From assembly GCF_026210795.1 (NCBI RefSeq), contig NC_089430.1, positions 62,001 to 126,000 of the forward strand: a stretch of DNA of 64,000 bases, written 5' to 3'. Below the pieces are notes generated by a model. The model was not told where the DNA came from and did not search any database. It saw nothing but the letters and a program-made list of their open reading frames with translations. This DNA is from Rhizophagus irregularis. Its lineage: Eukaryota > Glomeromycota > Glomeromycetes > Glomerales > Glomeraceae. Position numbers and translations under genes: made by a program. Shown piece after piece: positions 12,301 to 25,610 of the stretch (positions are counted from its first letter, which is position 1; each line of letters opens with the position of its first letter).

Positions 12301-12839
12301 AATTTCTTTTCTTTCTTCTTCATTATACTCTTGTTCAAAATTTAAGCATTTTTTTAAATGACTTCGACATAGCTTTGCTTTATTAGAAACAAAGCAATCA
12401 GAGTTTGTAAGTGCAACAGGTAATGTATGTTTTCGAATACATGACCAACAAACAGCCTTTTTATTTGCTTTAGGATTTTCTGGTGCGGCCAAGAAAAAAA
12501 ACTCACGAAAATTATGTTTACCCATTTTATCTATTAAGGTACAAAATAAGTTTAACGTGAAATCTAAATAGTTAGATACGAAAAAAGATCGTACTACTGA
12601 TTATTAATTATCTATATATGATTAGACAATTAGTAGATCATAACCAAAAAAATTTTTTATGAGATTTAAATGACCAAATGACCTTAAATAATCAAAATGA
12701 CTTAAATGACTCAGGTCACTTAGTCATGAGTCATTTGCGAATGACCTAATTTACAAATGACACAAAATGACTAGTCATTTTAAGGTCATTTAAGGTCATT
12801 CAAAAATTAGTCAAATGACCCGGTCATTTACCATCACTG
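9363..12839 (-). mobile_element. hAT DNA transposon, 3477 bp, with terminal repeats and 8-bp duplication
   Basis: The ends are CAGTGATGGCAAGTGACC on the left and CAGTGATGGTAAATGACC on the right read inward, 18 bp with two mismatches. The outer 100-150 bp on both sides are crowded with AATGACC/AATGACT words in both orientations, the usual subterminal sites for a hAT transposase. ATCAACGT is duplicated at both flanks. The element holds one four-exon transposase gene on the minus strand. It looks young: the ends, introns and frame are kept and only two stop codons were found. Confidence 0.95.
9954..12525 (-). pseudogene. hAT transposase, four exons, two nonsense codons
   Basis: Exons are 12525-11663, 11593-11299, 11229-10504 and 10430-9954, all GT-AG with matching phases. 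The N-terminus MGKHNFREFFFL leads into a BED-type zinc finger (CWSC ... HLKKC). A DUF659-like region follows with AAFDGWTN, the first catalytic Asp, then VSDSAGEYAAAR and CMAHQMN. Exon 3 ends in the dimerisation region ASVERLWSSMGFLHTKRRN. Exon 4 encodes an acidic tail ending SLTNF. Two TGA codons interrupt it, 11161-11163 and 10377-10379; both would read Arg if the ancestor was CGA. The enzyme would cut and paste this element, so the copy is probably non-autonomous now. Confidence 0.88.
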
Positions 12840-15800
12840 ATCAACGTAGCTATGTTAGACAACGGTATAACACATTTAATATAATTTCACAAGTACCTTC
12901 AGTAACGAACAAAAGAACTTTCATAACAGATGGTAAATAATGTTACTTTGTTATTATAATTTATATTTGAATGTATATTTTTCAGTGATATTTATAATTT
13001 CTAGAAGATGTTATGGCTACTACTAGAAATGATGGTAGTATTAAAATGGATATTTATGATGACGAAGATGAAGAAATGACAACAACTATCGATATAGAAA
13101 ATGAAGAAATAAGCGAAGATAAACTTGAAAGTGAATATGAAAGAATAATGATGGAATTTAATGAAAACGACGAAAATGAAAATGAAAGAGGAGGGGATTC
13201 AGATGAAGAAGTAATCATTGATCAACCAGATGAAGAAGTAATCGTTGATCAACCTCTTAGTAGCGAACAACTTTCATATTCCTCTGGTGAGTTCGCCCCA
13301 TATTTCAAAAATGTCACTGAATCGCTGTTTTTTTGTTGGATACAGAAACATCACATATATAAGTTATATTCTTTTAAAGCTTATTAATGAAAATATAACA
13401 ATAACTTATGGTAATTCTTCACCAGCTACCCAAGCATATGACAAACTAGTTGATATAATCCATAATCCACAGTTCAGAAAAGAAGACATTGTGCCAAATA
13501 GCCGACGATTCAGGAAATATAGATAGAGACTACCTCTACTCCCAATAAGATCTCGAAAAATCAATATTTCTAACATGAAAACGCCATCAACATCTAAAAA
13601 CATTGGAGAGGCGTATTATTTATCCATTACAGATATCATTCGTAACATTTTGAATAATCCTTTATTATTTAGCAACATATACTTCAGACCTGGCCAAGAA
13701 ATCACAAAAAACAAAGAACTCTGGCACGGTGATATTTAGAAAGAATCGGCAAGGTTTGGTAAAACGTCTATCACAATCGCTCAACATGTGTATTACTCTG
13801 GGGATTTTGTAGTATACAGAGAATCAAGCAATGTGAAAAAATTCGGCCGTATATTGGCGATTGTGCAAAAAGATGACAGACTGATAATTAAGATCTAACG
13901 TATTATAAGATTTGAAGAGTTACCAGGGAACCTCCAAAGCAACAATCGCAAAGAAAAATCGCAGGATAATGAAGTCTGGTTTCTTGATTGAGAAATGGAA
14001 GATGCAGTCATAAATGTCGAATTGCACGTGATTGTTAGCTACGTACCGATTACTATTCATTATGATAATAGTAATAATAGACATTCAATTAAAATTTGGG
14101 AAATTCTCTACAAGCACAATGGACGCTAGAAGCTAAGAGATGTCAAGTATTCATATCAATATCCTTCGGAATTCGCGCCATTAAATAAACCAGAAACACA
14201 TCTTCCAATCTACAAATTATTCATCGATCTGTATTACGATGACTTTGGGACATTCAGAAACGTCTATCATTCTTTAGGTGGCGTTTACATTCAAATAGGT
14301 AACATGCTTTTTACTGAAAGAAATCGTCTTAAGAACCATTTTGTGCTAGAATTTGTTCCTTTCGGTGGTTCTTTCGACGAATTTATCAAACCCTTCATTA
14401 CAGAAATGAAAGTATTGGAGAGAGGAAAGATTTTGAATATTCAAGGGAATGAATGCGTCGTAATTGCAAGCCTTGGTGATACTACTGCCGATTTGCCGCA
14501 AGGCAATGATATGGCTGGAGTAAAGTGACACAGCGCTAATAGAGGATGCCGGACATGCAATGTAACAAAAGAATCTTTAACATCCAACGATCTTGATTTA
14601 CACTTAATCTCTCGTTATTATCATCTGTCAGATAAACAATTCAAAGAGATATCTGAGGCGTCAATGATTACAAAACGCAAAGCAATTGCATCCAAATTTG
14701 GCCTACAATTATATCCGCCTTTACTTGATTAATTGAAAAGGGAAAGACACTTACAGTCTCCCCAGGATGTCTACCACCTTACGGCTGGAAAAGCGCTAAG
14801 ACTTTTCAAGATCACAATTGAAGCACTTTCGCCAGAAGGAAAATCGGAATTCATTAGGAACTGGAAGTATTTTGAATACCCGAAGACTTGGCAAAAATTG
14901 CCAAATCTGATATCCCACATTGACAGTTTCATGATGTCGGACTGTCTAGAATTAACCATGATGATTCCATTTATCCTCAATAGGTTCTTGAGGAATACAC
15001 ATTTCAAAAATTCGGAACTTGCCTTGTTTCAATGTCGAACAGGAGTTACTAGAAGCGATTTAGCCATCAAACTTTGGTTGAAATGTTGGGTCGTAATGGC
15101 AAAAACGATGGCAATGGTTTTTAAAGATTCTTTTACAAAAGAAGAATATTCCAAATTGCGCGAATACTTACGTAATGAACGAGTGCTTTTATCGCAGGTA
15201 TTATTCTTTAAATTATAACACTAACTAGTATTAGGTAATACATATCACAAATAGGACGCAAAATTAAACGCAAAAATCGATGAAAGTCAAGAAAACAAAA
15301 AAAATGCATTCGAAATTTATATATAACTATAACCATTCTTTATTTATTTATAATAATATTATACAGCAAAGTTTAATTATTTTCAATTATTTACAAATAG
15401 GCATTCAAAGATTTTGAAAATTTACCGAATCTACATACCAACTTCCATCTGCTATTGCATGCAAAGAATTACGCGACATTATTGAACACTAATGCTGAAA
15501 CAAAGGAGATGATATATCGGATATTCAAGAATATTGTACCCCGAACGAATCTGAAAAATGTGAGTTTAGATTTACTAAAGCATTACACCACCTTGTTTGC
15601 GATACGGCATTTATTAGATGGTGGCATAGATCTGAGATTATCTACATCAAACGGTTGGATTTATGAATTTACTGAAACATTTGCGATGATTGATGAGCAA
15701 TTGGTTCATTATGAAAGATAATGTTGATATTAAGAACGATGCAGAAGAAGGTACAATTTAATATTATAATACGAAAATATATATTGAAATATGAAATTTG

Positions 15801-16469
15801 CTAACTCTTAGTATGTAAAGTTTGCTCGCCAGATGATCATATTTCTAATATATTGTTAAAGAAATGGGTACTTCAAAGAAACGTTGAAATGCCACTACTG
15901 ATGAATATCAATGAAGAATTGAAACTGGCATACGAAGATTTCAGAGACAACTCTGCAATACCTAACAGCATGCCATTATTCTTTGAGTATACGAGTTTTA
16001 TCTTTGAAAATGAAAGAGATAATACTATTCTACGCCGTTTACGTATCGGGAATGTTGTATCAATCAATATTGAAAATAGAGGCAATTTTGCAATTATAAG
16101 AGCAATATTTTGTCATCAAAAGGACAACCTTCGATTTGTGTTTGTTGTCGTTGATTGGTTTGAGGAAACAAATCGAACTATACTAGGCTGTCCAGTATAC
16201 AGGTTACAAACGACAAATGCTAATTTGCGAAGGGTTTTCTCTATCTGTTTAGTGAATGCGATTAACGTTATGCATTTCGTTCACAATTGTAGAGGCGAAG
16301 AATGTATCGATGGCGATCACAATTCTAGAAATGATTTGTATATACGAAACTTATATTTTTTAAAGCTGTTTAATGTTTATTATTTGTTTATTAATTACCA
16401 TTCATAAAAAAATTCATTTTATTCATGATTTAAAACAACAAACTTAGATTTAGAATAGAGTTTTTATGA

Positions 16470-16735
16470 TTTATTTGCGATATTGAAAATAAAATTAAAT
16501 ACAATTTTACGATATGTTAAATATAACTTTTATATAAATCAAATGCAATATTACGATACGTTAAATATAATTTATATATAAATTAAATGCAACTTCACGA
16601 TATGTTAAATATAAAGTAAACACAAATTTACGATACATTAAATATGACTTTTATATGCATTAAATATAACTTTTATATATATTAAATACGACTTTAATAT
16701 ATTTCTAATATATATTGAATATAACGTGACTAATC
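16470..16735. repeat. Degenerate tandem repeat downstream of gene E
   Basis: Four to five copies of a 50-60 bp unit built on TTACGATATGTTAAATATAA follow the end of gene E. The copies lose similarity towards the right. No function is visible. Confidence 0.65.
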
Positions 16736-18516
16736 TCGATACGATATTTGTATGACCTGGTTAAATCAGGTGACGATCTCCTTAATATGCATCAACTTTA
16801 TACATACGATCAACTTAAGCTTATCGTAACGATGTGAAACCATATCGTGGCCAAATCTTGGTTATAAGGTCTACAATAAATTTTTGACTTAGTCACGATA
16901 TGGTTTCGATTATAAAAATTTCTGCAATGTATATGTTAAAATAATTTTGGTATTCATTTTTATTGTCTTTTTTTTTCTAAAAAAAAGAAGAGAAAAGAAT
17001 ATTTTTGAAAAAATAAACAAAAAATAAACAATAACGTGTTATTAATGCATATGATCAGCGATTAGCTGAATTTTAATTGGTTAAATATAGAAATGCGAAA
17101 ATTAAAAAGCAGAAGTGTTTTTTTTAAAATTTAAATTATACAGATTGTTTTTAAAGTTTAATTAGTAATTTAAAAGTTCTTTTTTTTAATAAGAAAATTT
17201 GTAAAAATTTTTCTTAATACTGCTTAATTTTTAAATTAAAGTCTTAATACTAAATTAACTAAATTAGAATTAAGAAAAATTTGTGAAAATTTTCTTTGAT
17301 ACTGCTTAATTTTTAAATTAAAGCCTTAATATTAAATTAGTTAAATTAGAATTAACATATAGGCTGATTTATGGAATTAAGTTTTTATATTCAAAAAACT
17401 AACTTTATTAAGAAAATGCAAATACAAGTTACATGAAAATGATAGATTCACACCGCTGATATAAATAAAATTGATTTGATTATATTATTTTTTGATTTTT
17501 TTTAATAAGATCATTAAAATTAAAAAATTTAAATATAATTGTCATAACAAAATGTTGAATAACTTAACGTTTATGTGTGCTAGACGAATAAATTTATATT
17601 CATTAGAAAGAAGTAATCAAGAGCTATCCATAAACCAAATATCACATGAATTGGATCACAAGTTGCTGAATAATTATGTTCAATATATTTATTTTTAACC
17701 TTTGACTTTGATCGTTAATATCTTCACATCTAGTAATTCGATTTGAATAATCTTTTTTCGTTCAGGTAGAGTAGATTCTGGGCTTTCATATGAATATAAA
17801 TATATGTATTTAGCATACATGTATGCCAAAATATTAACGATTTTGTTAATTGAATAAAACTCTGACACAAAAATTTTTAAAATTATAATTCTTACCAAAA
17901 GATGATCTTTACAGGTATTATTGGGCTCTTTTTACTTTACTTAACAAGTTTTTATTTGCCATTTCTGTTTTAAATTGAATAAATTAATAAAATCAATTTT
18001 AAAAAGTAATTAACAAGTAGAATAAAATTAGTATAGTAAAAAACAAAAAAAAACATCTCAAAAACTCTAAATCATAACTCACATTTTTATTTTGTATATA
18101 TTTTTACTAAAAAAAAGAAGGAAATAAGGTTAAAAATAAATTAAAAAAGATTTTTCTTATTAATAAAAATTATTAATATTTGTTTTCTTACTTACTGATT
18201 AAAAAAAACCTGCTATATATGCCTATAAACTTTTCTAAGTCACCTAACAAAAATCTGATTGAAAAGTGATTGAAAAGTGATTGAAAAAAAAAGTAGTTGC
18301 CATTGTTATTTTTGAATAAACGTTAAAAAATTTTTTTTTTATTTTTTGATAGATTTAGATCATCTGATTATGTAACACATACAATTTAAGCTTGTGAAAC
18401 ATAATTTTTGTTAAAATGTGCAAATCTTTATATTTGGCTAATTTCACGAATTGGCAGATATAAGCAGTATTAAGAAAAATTCGCAAGAATTTTCCTTGAT
18501 ATTGCTTAATTTTTAA
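16736..18516. other. AT-rich stretch with older repeat copies, no convincing gene
   Basis: An inverted pair AAACCATATCGTG (about 16839) and CACGATATGGTTT (about 16896) bounds a 45-bp loop. At 17195-17350 there are two copies of the AT repeat that also occurs at 18470 and 25611-26000, recognisable by TTAATTTTTAAATTAAAG and TTAGTTAAATTAGAATTAA. Short open frames near 17.5-17.9 kb have no codon bias or family likeness and were not called. Confidence 0.5.
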
Positions 18517-18533
18517 ATTAAAGCCTTAATACT
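18517..18533. repeat. LINE B target site duplication, left copy
   Basis: ATTAAAGCCTTAATACT here is identical to 25611-25627. The poly(T) tract follows at once, so the two copies bracket LINE B. Confidence 0.85.
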
Positions 18534-18754
18534 TTTTTTTTTTTTTTTAATGATTTATATATGCTTTATTGATATGTAGTTTATATACCATACAAACAAA
18601 TTATCATAAGCTATATCCACCCAGTAGGATGTAATCATCAAAATATGGATAAGAATAAATATAGAATAAGAATAATTAGTGTTGTATCTATTGATTATAG
18701 AATAAAAATAATTAAAATTATGTCTATTGATTATATTATAGAAGTTGTTGTTAT

Positions 18755-18796
<42 letters not shown>

Positions 18797-18929
18797 CCTC
18801 CCTTTTTCCTTTCAAATTTGGTATATATCCAATTTAAGATTAATTATACTGTTGCTAAATCAATTATAACATTGTTAACAACCTTTTTTGTCTTTATATA
18901 AGCCCAACTAAACCACCAGTTATTATTAA

Positions 18930-21194
18930 TTAATAAACACATTTGATCTTGAGCTTTTTTTTCATTCTATAGCATTTTGATAATATGAGATTTTCATTTT
19001 TTAAGTTTTCAGGCTGTACTGAATCCAATTTCAATAATGTATCACCAAACTCTACCATTTGATCTTCCTGTGAATTTGTTATATTATTCTTCTTTAATTG
19101 TTGTTTATTCTGTTTTAATTGCTTGATCTGTTGATGAGAGGATTTAAAATAACGATCTATATTTTCAGATTCATTTAATTTGTCTTTTTTTCCAATATTT
19201 TTAGCCTTTTCCCATGCATTAGTGGCATTACATCTAGGCGACCAAATTAATTCCTTAAAGTGAATGATGAAGGAATCCAAAAGTGAGGCCAAAAATAAAA
19301 TGTTTTTTGACTCTGAGAATCCAAATATTTGTTTTGATATTTTGGAAAAATTAGTGTTAATCTTAGCTTCCAAGGCCAATGAGCAGAAATCAAGAAATTT
19401 GATATCATTATGTTGTGTTCCTAGTATCTGGTTTAATTTCTTATTTATATTCTTAGGTGTATCTTCTGTTGTATTACTTTCTTTTTGAATTATGGAAATC
19501 ACATCATTTTGCATTCTGCTTTTGATTATAGGCCATAAGTCCTTATTGGCCTCACATTCAATAAAATGATGTCTGTTTTCTTCTTTATTAGCATTGCACC
19601 TTGGACAGACAAACTCTTTGTATAGATTTGGTTTTCGCTGTAGAAGAGTAGTACCTATAGGAAGAAGTTTAGCAAATAGTTTAACAATAAATATTAAGTG
19701 CCAATGTTTTTTAACTGAAATACAATTAAACCCTTTATATCTATGAATTAAGTTCCAAGTTATATTCCAATCAATTGGAATTTCATGGCCATTTGATTTT
19801 AGCATTGACCATTCTGCTGCCACTTTAGTATTCATTAGAGTTTTGATAAATTTCCTCAAGTTGTATTCAATGGGGATCTGTTTAAAAGTTGGAAAAAATC
19901 TGACTTTCCTATTGCTATAGTTAAATCTGTTGTTAAAGTAACCACTGTCATTACTTGTGTTTTTAGCTAATTTATCTACCATTTCATTCATAACATCTCC
20001 ACTGTGTCCCTTAACTTTCACTAATACTAGATCCATCTTTTTTTCCTGTAAAAGAATATCTATCTTAAGTAAAATTAAAGAATTAGACTGTTTCAGTAAT
20101 TTTCTCCCCGATTTATTATGTCTATTATTAATCATATAGATGGCACTTTGACTATCTGTATATATCTTAATTTTTGCATTCATAGGACTTGTGAGTAATG
20201 CCAGAAAAATAGCCACTAGTTCTGCACGTGTAGAAGAGGGCCATAATGATAAATTTGCTTGGGCAGATAGGGCGGGTTCATCATTGACACAGAACGCCGC
20301 ACCCATTTTTGTATGCACTAAATTGGGATCTTGTTGATCCCTTGATGTAGGGATACTTGTCCTGAGCGAACCATCTGTGTAGTATTCTACCGATATTCTC
20401 TCTTCTAATATATTTCTAATATCCATAAGTTTTGATTTCAAGTCATCATCATCTATCCATCTGTGAATCCATATGTCATAAACCAATGGTAGGCTAATTA
20501 CGGGGCTTGGCGCTGATGTTGGTGCTCTATCTCCGGGTATCAAAGTGCCAAGATGATGAGTTGAAGATAACCATTCACTAGGAAAACTCCAACCACGCGA
20601 ATTAGAGACTCTATCTAGAATTGCTCTCTTACAGCAATGAGCCGGTATAACTCGTCCATTGTCCTGCCATCCAATTGTTCCATTATCATTGTATCCTGGA
20701 CGATAGCTAACTGAAATCCCCTGTTCATGATGATGTATTTTGTTGACTTTACCAATTAACCATGCATCTGAATTAGCCAAAGGCTCTCTAACAAAAATTA
20801 CTTGTTTGCGTCATGCATCCGGTATAATATCTAATAAGAAGGTCCAAAGGTTAACTTTCGTAATCTCCAGATCATTGCTTACTGTTAAATTATCTATCCT
20901 TGATGTGCACAAATGAGCCATATCACGGTACCATCTAGCTATCCTTCCTTGCACCGGGAGTAGTGCTAAACTACGATATTGTTTCCATGTCATAAGATGT
21001 GTTCCCCTAATAAACAATTGATCAATATAAAATATTGGGTAATGTGAGCTTTGGTTAATTCTATATATATACTTCGTAAGCTGATATTGTTTAAAGAACT
21101 TTAATATCGGCTCTTTCCCTCCTGATATACTCCAAGTTGATCTATCAATCGGATCTATCGCCATTGAAATGTCAAGGGATTTAGCTATTACCAA
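18930..21194 (-). pseudogene. LINE B: RNase H and zinc-finger portion
   Basis: Two pieces, 21194-20811 and 20780-18930, read on with a stop between them. RNase H acidic residues appear in EYYTDGSL, TRAELVAIF, YTDSQSAIY and VKVKGHSGD. A zinc finger CPRC-HHFIEC lies near the middle of the larger piece, and SPRCNATNAWEKAKNIGKK matches the corresponding stretch of LINE A. The last 80 residues are Lys/Gln/Asn-rich. The ending IKCVY marks the original C-terminus. Confidence 0.85.
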
Positions 21195-21223
21195 AGCATT
21201 GAATGGGACGTTGTAAACGGTCG

Positions 21224-22150
21224 AATATCAAGCACGAAAAGATGATAAAATTCAATCACCAAATGTAATTGCCAAATATTAAGAACGAACAAATTAATCA
21301 TGAATTGGCGTAGATGGATAAATAATTAGCCGAAAGGGATAAACATTTAGGAAGAGTAATGATCTACATGATGTAATATTTGTTGAATGATTGACAAAGA
21401 ACCAATAGGATAATTAGAGTTGATCAATTGCGGCTTAGCAATCTTTAACAATAAGAACGATTAGAAAGAATAATTATAAGCCACAAAAGATAGATTATAA
21501 GCAAAACACATAAAGCGAATTAAAAGAACATATAAAATAATGTCAGAAAGATTAAAAAACACAAAATAATATAAAAGATAATATAAAAAGATGGTATAAA
21601 GATGGAACGTAAAAGATAATATATTAAAAAGAACATATATAAAGATAGCATATTAAAAGATAGCGTATTTAAAATATAGATAGCATATTAGAAAGATAGT
21701 TCAAAGATAAAATTAAAAGAATATAAAAGATATTATATAGATAGAATAGAAAGTAGCGTAAAATTTGTATAAATAGAGAACGGAATTCAAAGTAATTCCA
21801 CAGTTCTCATCCACAGAACTCAATAAAAATATAAGTTAAATTTAATTATTTGTTGATGAAGTATAATGTTAATTAAAGATGAATTAAATATACACTCTTG
21901 GAAAGTAATAATTCGTAGCGAGAGCTATCAAAGTTTGAAATTAAAGGTAAAAGTGGATATAATTTGAGGAAAATTTAGAGAAGTTAATTTTATTTTATAT
22001 CGTTTGATGTTTTATATTACTAACGCTATTTATGTCGTGAACCAAAAATGTTGTTGTATATTGTTCGTTGATTACGTTGTTTGTTAATTATGTTGTTGAT
22101 TAATCGCTCGTTCGTTTATTTGTTCATTCGTTCGATTATTCGTTCGTTCG
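21224..22150. other. About 0.93 kb insertion of unknown type inside LINE B
   Basis: The LINE reading breaks off at about 22150 and resumes at about 21220, measured against LINE A. The two joins share only TCGA (GGTCGAAT on the left, GTTCGACC on the right). The inside is non-coding, has a TATA-like TATAAATAGA near 21765 and an AATAAA near 21823, and ends in TTCGTTCG-type short repeats. A solo LTR was considered, but TG...CA ends and a 4-6 bp duplication were not found, so the family stays open. Confidence 0.5.
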
Positions 22151-23652
22151 ACCATGAGAATGCCCGTTCGATGTGGCAACTCTGTAAATTGATGACAGAG
22201 GGAATTGGGGGATCTCAACGTTTTTCCGGACTTGAAGTTTTATCCAAGACGTTGCGTGAAGATCACAGTCAAAAATCGGATCAACGATGAGTGATTTAAG
22301 CTGCGCGTCTCTAAGCCTAATCTGTGTAGCTATCGCTGCGTATGAGTCACTATTCAATCTAATCGTTAAATCCGTTATAATATTGATACAATGGATTTTC
22401 CATGGGTGATCCATACCTAAACACCCTCATGAAATAATAGAGACGATGGTGTATTCTTGGGTAATTTCATCCAGTTTTTAACCAATTTCATTACTGGAGC
22501 GAACACTTGATTCCAGTCATGTTCTGACAGTGTCATGATTTGGGCTATATATATTAGTCTGGGAATCAATACTCTATTGATTAGATAAATACATTGTCCA
22601 GCTGGTACAAATTTCCTACGAACTGTATCACAAAAGCTTTTAACCGTCGTGGACATACGTTGCATCCATCGCCGCCTACTCGGTTTGTTAGAAAATCAGA
22701 CCCCAAGGTATCTTATTTCGTCATTAGTGGCTTGAACTATGGAACGATCACGGCCTAATTCAATAACTTGTTCATGCCTTTCCACTGACGGGTTGATAAT
22801 TATCATTTCTGATTTCTTAACATTGATATCGATATCATTAATCAAGTAGAAATCATTTGCTATATCTACTATCTTTTGCATCCTGGATTTCGATGATTCT
22901 AAAAATACCGTATCATCCATATATGCACATACTGGAACCTGAAGCCTGTAATGTGTCCATGTAGTAGGGTCATTAATATCATTTGGCCAGGTAATCTTCA
23001 TTTCATATCCGCTGTCTTTAGTTTGTTGTATTCCTACTAGAAGTGGATCATAGAAAATTCGCCATAGCAACGGAGATAGTGCATCGCCCTGATCTATTCC
23101 GTCATTTCCAATAAATCCATCACTTAACCCATATGCTGTGGCTATTCTAAGGGATCTGTGTTTGAAAAGGGCTATAATCCATTCAACCAGTGATGCCGGA
23201 ATGTCAATACGAAGCAATGCCCGATTTAGCACTTCTAACCCAACTGAATCAAACGCCTTTTTCATGTCCTGTGTGAGGACCCATAGTTCTTTTTTATTTT
23301 CTCTGGCATCCTCAATAAAATTATTAACCAGGTGTATTAGTTCGTTTGTACTTTCTCTGGGTAAACCGCAACAATTGTATCCCTGTAGTATATTATATCG
23401 TTTCATAACTGAACTCAACCTGTTCGTGATCATCTTTGTGAAGGTCTTCCGAAAACAGTCCAGCAATGCAATAGGTCGAGTATTCAAAATATTATATTCA
23501 AAGTTGGTGGGCTTAGGAATAGGGAGAATGATCGATGTTTTCCATGTCTTTGGTATAAGTCCAGTTTGTAACGTCAGATTTCCGAACTTGACCAAGAGGA
23601 TGACTATTTCCTCAGGTAATTGTAGAATTATTTTGTAGTTAATACCAGACAA
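22136..23652 (-). pseudogene. LINE B: reverse transcriptase portion
   Basis: The main frame 23652-22696 holds the fingers and palm: NTRPIALLDCFRK, QDMKKAFDSVG (motif A), GIDQGDALSPLLWRIF (motif B) and CAYMDDTVF, so the catalytic box is YMDD where LINE A has YADD. The frame continues after a TGA at 22693-22695, which replaces the Trp of LGVWF in LINE A, through 22665-22417, then shifts frame near 22415 into 22414-22136. It is the same domain as in LINE A at moderate divergence. Confidence 0.88.
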
Positions 23653-23694
23653 CCCTGCAGTCGAATTTTTATTTAAATCTTTAACGGTATTGTT

Positions 23695-25377
23695 CTATTC
23701 TTCCATAGTAACCTTTTCTATTGTAGCTTCCATTACTTCTTTAAATTTGCCTGCAGGTTCGTAAATTTGTTGCCAAAGCGGCGTCAAAGAATTCTCAAGT
23801 GTGTTCCTTTTCCTAAACATGCTCGCGAAATCATTGTCTACTGCTTCCTTAACTTCTCCCGGTTCTGTAGCCAGTCTCTTAGTCGAACCTTCTGATTCTT
23901 TGTTCACTAACACCTTATCTATAACTATATTGGCGTGAGTGTTTCTATCTAATATGCTAGAAAGCCATGTTGTTTGGTCTTTTTGTGTAATTTCAACTCT
24001 TTTCTCTATTTTATCTTTAATGGATTTCGTCTCTGTTGCTTTGAATTTTTTATAATCTGCTCTTAGGTGATAATTCACTTTTTTTTTTAGATTGTCAAAC
24101 CAGTTTTCCAAAAACATATCCTGTATGACTATGTTACATTTATTATAGTCATCGGTCGATGTAACATAGTCTTGATTATATTTGGCAATTTTTCTAGCCC
24201 ATCTGGATTTGGCGCCCACAGATGTGGTCATTTGTTGGTTGCCATAATAATTATTATGTAATAATTTAAGCAGCTTATTTGTATGACGTTCTGGTCTCGT
24301 CTTTTTCTTATTATAACGTATGAAGGTATTATGAAGTCTGATGACTTTCCTAGGGAGTTCTGAGTCCGCTGCGCTGACTATAACACTATTGAGTTTATCC
24401 CAATATCTATCTATATCTTCTTGAAAATACTCTTTTATATTGACTTTATCCTCAATTACTTCTTGATCTAGAGAGTTTAGTTGACTTTTTATATTAAGTC
24501 AGAATTTATCCCACTTTTCCGTTTTAATGTCATCACAATCATACAAGACTCTGGTGTGGGCGTTACCAATGGGTAATTTATCATATACTGTATTTTTCCT
24601 ATTGTTTCTTATGAGGATAGAGGTGTCCATGGTTAATGTAATTATATCATGGTCACTATGTGTGATAAACGTTGAGGGGGTAATTGAGAAATTCATTAAA
24701 TTATTACTGATATTTTCTGATATCCAAATCTGATCTATTCTCGTGCTTACACCCTCTCTGTGATAAGTGTTTCCTGGTACTTCTTTATTAAGCTTTCTAT
24801 AAGAATCTATAAGACCCATTGCCTCAAGATCATTAAAAATTTTGGGTTTTGATATATGTTGCGATGGTGTACGATCGATATGACCATTTGAGATCAAATT
24901 AAAATCTCCCATTAATATGTGTACAATATTGTTTGAATTTTTTTTTATAGTTTCATCGCTCATTTCCCTTTTTAGTAGTTCCAGGGTATCGTGAAGGATT
25001 GTTTTAATTTGTGGTGACGTGTAAACAATCCATATACAGAATAAAACATTTCTGAACAGAAAGTATGCTGAGAGTAGATATGGTGAATGGAATTTGTGTC
25101 CTTGATAATGTTTATTCCATTTCCTTAAGCAAATTAACGCTACTCCAGAACCCTTATGTTTGTCGTTCTGTTTGCTTGACCAATATATATGAAATTGCTC
25201 TTTAAGACTATTAGGCGTTTTGAAAAACCCGTTTTTTTGGTCTAAATTAGTTTCATTCAAGGCCATAATGTCTACCTGGTTTTCTTGCATCCAACTTAGA
25301 ATTCCATAAAGTTTTGCATTGTCCCCTGCCAATCCGTTAATGTTATGGGTTCCAATGTGGAGTGTAAGGTACAACAC
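23695..25377 (-). pseudogene. LINE B: endonuclease and linker portion
   Basis: The endonuclease (25377-24499) has the motifs of APE-type LINE nucleases: GTHNINGL near the start, ALNETNL with the catalytic Glu, GDFNL, and THSDHDI near the end. It would nick target DNA to prime reverse transcription. A TGA at 24499-24501 stops the frame; reading goes on in the same frame into a linker (to 23695) of charged, helical character. A TAG at 23695-23697 ends this stretch before the RT. The upstream frame is closed just before 25377 and no ATG opens the domain cleanly, so the original start may lie upstream or be lost. Confidence 0.85.
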
Positions 25378-25610
25378 GTCTAAATCTATTTGTTGTTATT
25401 TCTCATACCGTATTCGTTGACTATATAAAAAACTGTCTATATTTTCTATGTTAGCTTTGTTTTTGTTTTTGTTTTTGTTATTCTGTACTCTAATGTTCGA
25501 CATAAATGTAGCATTGTATAAGTTATTATATTAATGTTGTCCTTTCTATTAGAGCTATTTGTTCCAGCCAAATAGTCCCTTGAAAATACTTCAAATTAAC
25601 TCTATAAATC

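Larger units (their letters stand above)
9315..16407 (+). pseudogene. Gene E: decayed Tnp2/Plavaka-like transposase with BAH-like regions
   Basis: Exon 1 starts at ATG 9315 (MFLKMFRNRYASNNQR), is split by the hAT element at codon boundary 9362, and resumes at 12848 up to 12932. Later exons begin at 13005, 15401 and 15812; donors at 12933 and 15198 and the acceptors are GT-AG. The protein aligns along its length with gene F: an acidic N-terminus, GEFAPYF, then YDDFGTFRNVYHSLGGVY and DLPQGND of the transposase core, and a BAH-like C-terminus. It carries a frameshift near 13350 and another near 15690, and in-frame stops including TAG 13737, TAA 13896 and TGA 14526, where F has TGG, CAA and CGA. 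The family call rests on motif resemblance only. Confidence 0.65.
18534..25610 (-). mobile_element. LINE B, full-length but decayed non-LTR retrotransposon
   Basis: On the minus strand the element runs from 25610 to a poly(A) tail, seen as T at 18533-18548. A 17-bp duplication flanks it. It carries an apurinic-like endonuclease, RT, RNase H and a C-terminal zinc finger in the same order as LINE A, to which it is clearly related (for example YNIIWQPRC in A and FKELIWSPRC here). Several stops and about two frameshifts break it, and about 0.93 kb of foreign DNA sits in it. A 3' UTR of about 400 bp includes an (AT)n tract at 18762-18780 followed by 16 T. It landed inside an older AT repeat, since both flanks continue that repeat. 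Confidence 0.9.

Noticed and set aside
17492-18869. Small open frames in the 17.5-18.9 kb region
   Set aside because: AT-driven composition, no splice partners and overlap with simple repeats.
21224-22150. Solo LTR
   Set aside because: A TATA-like and a polyadenylation-like motif are present, but no TG...CA ends and no 4-6 bp duplication were found.
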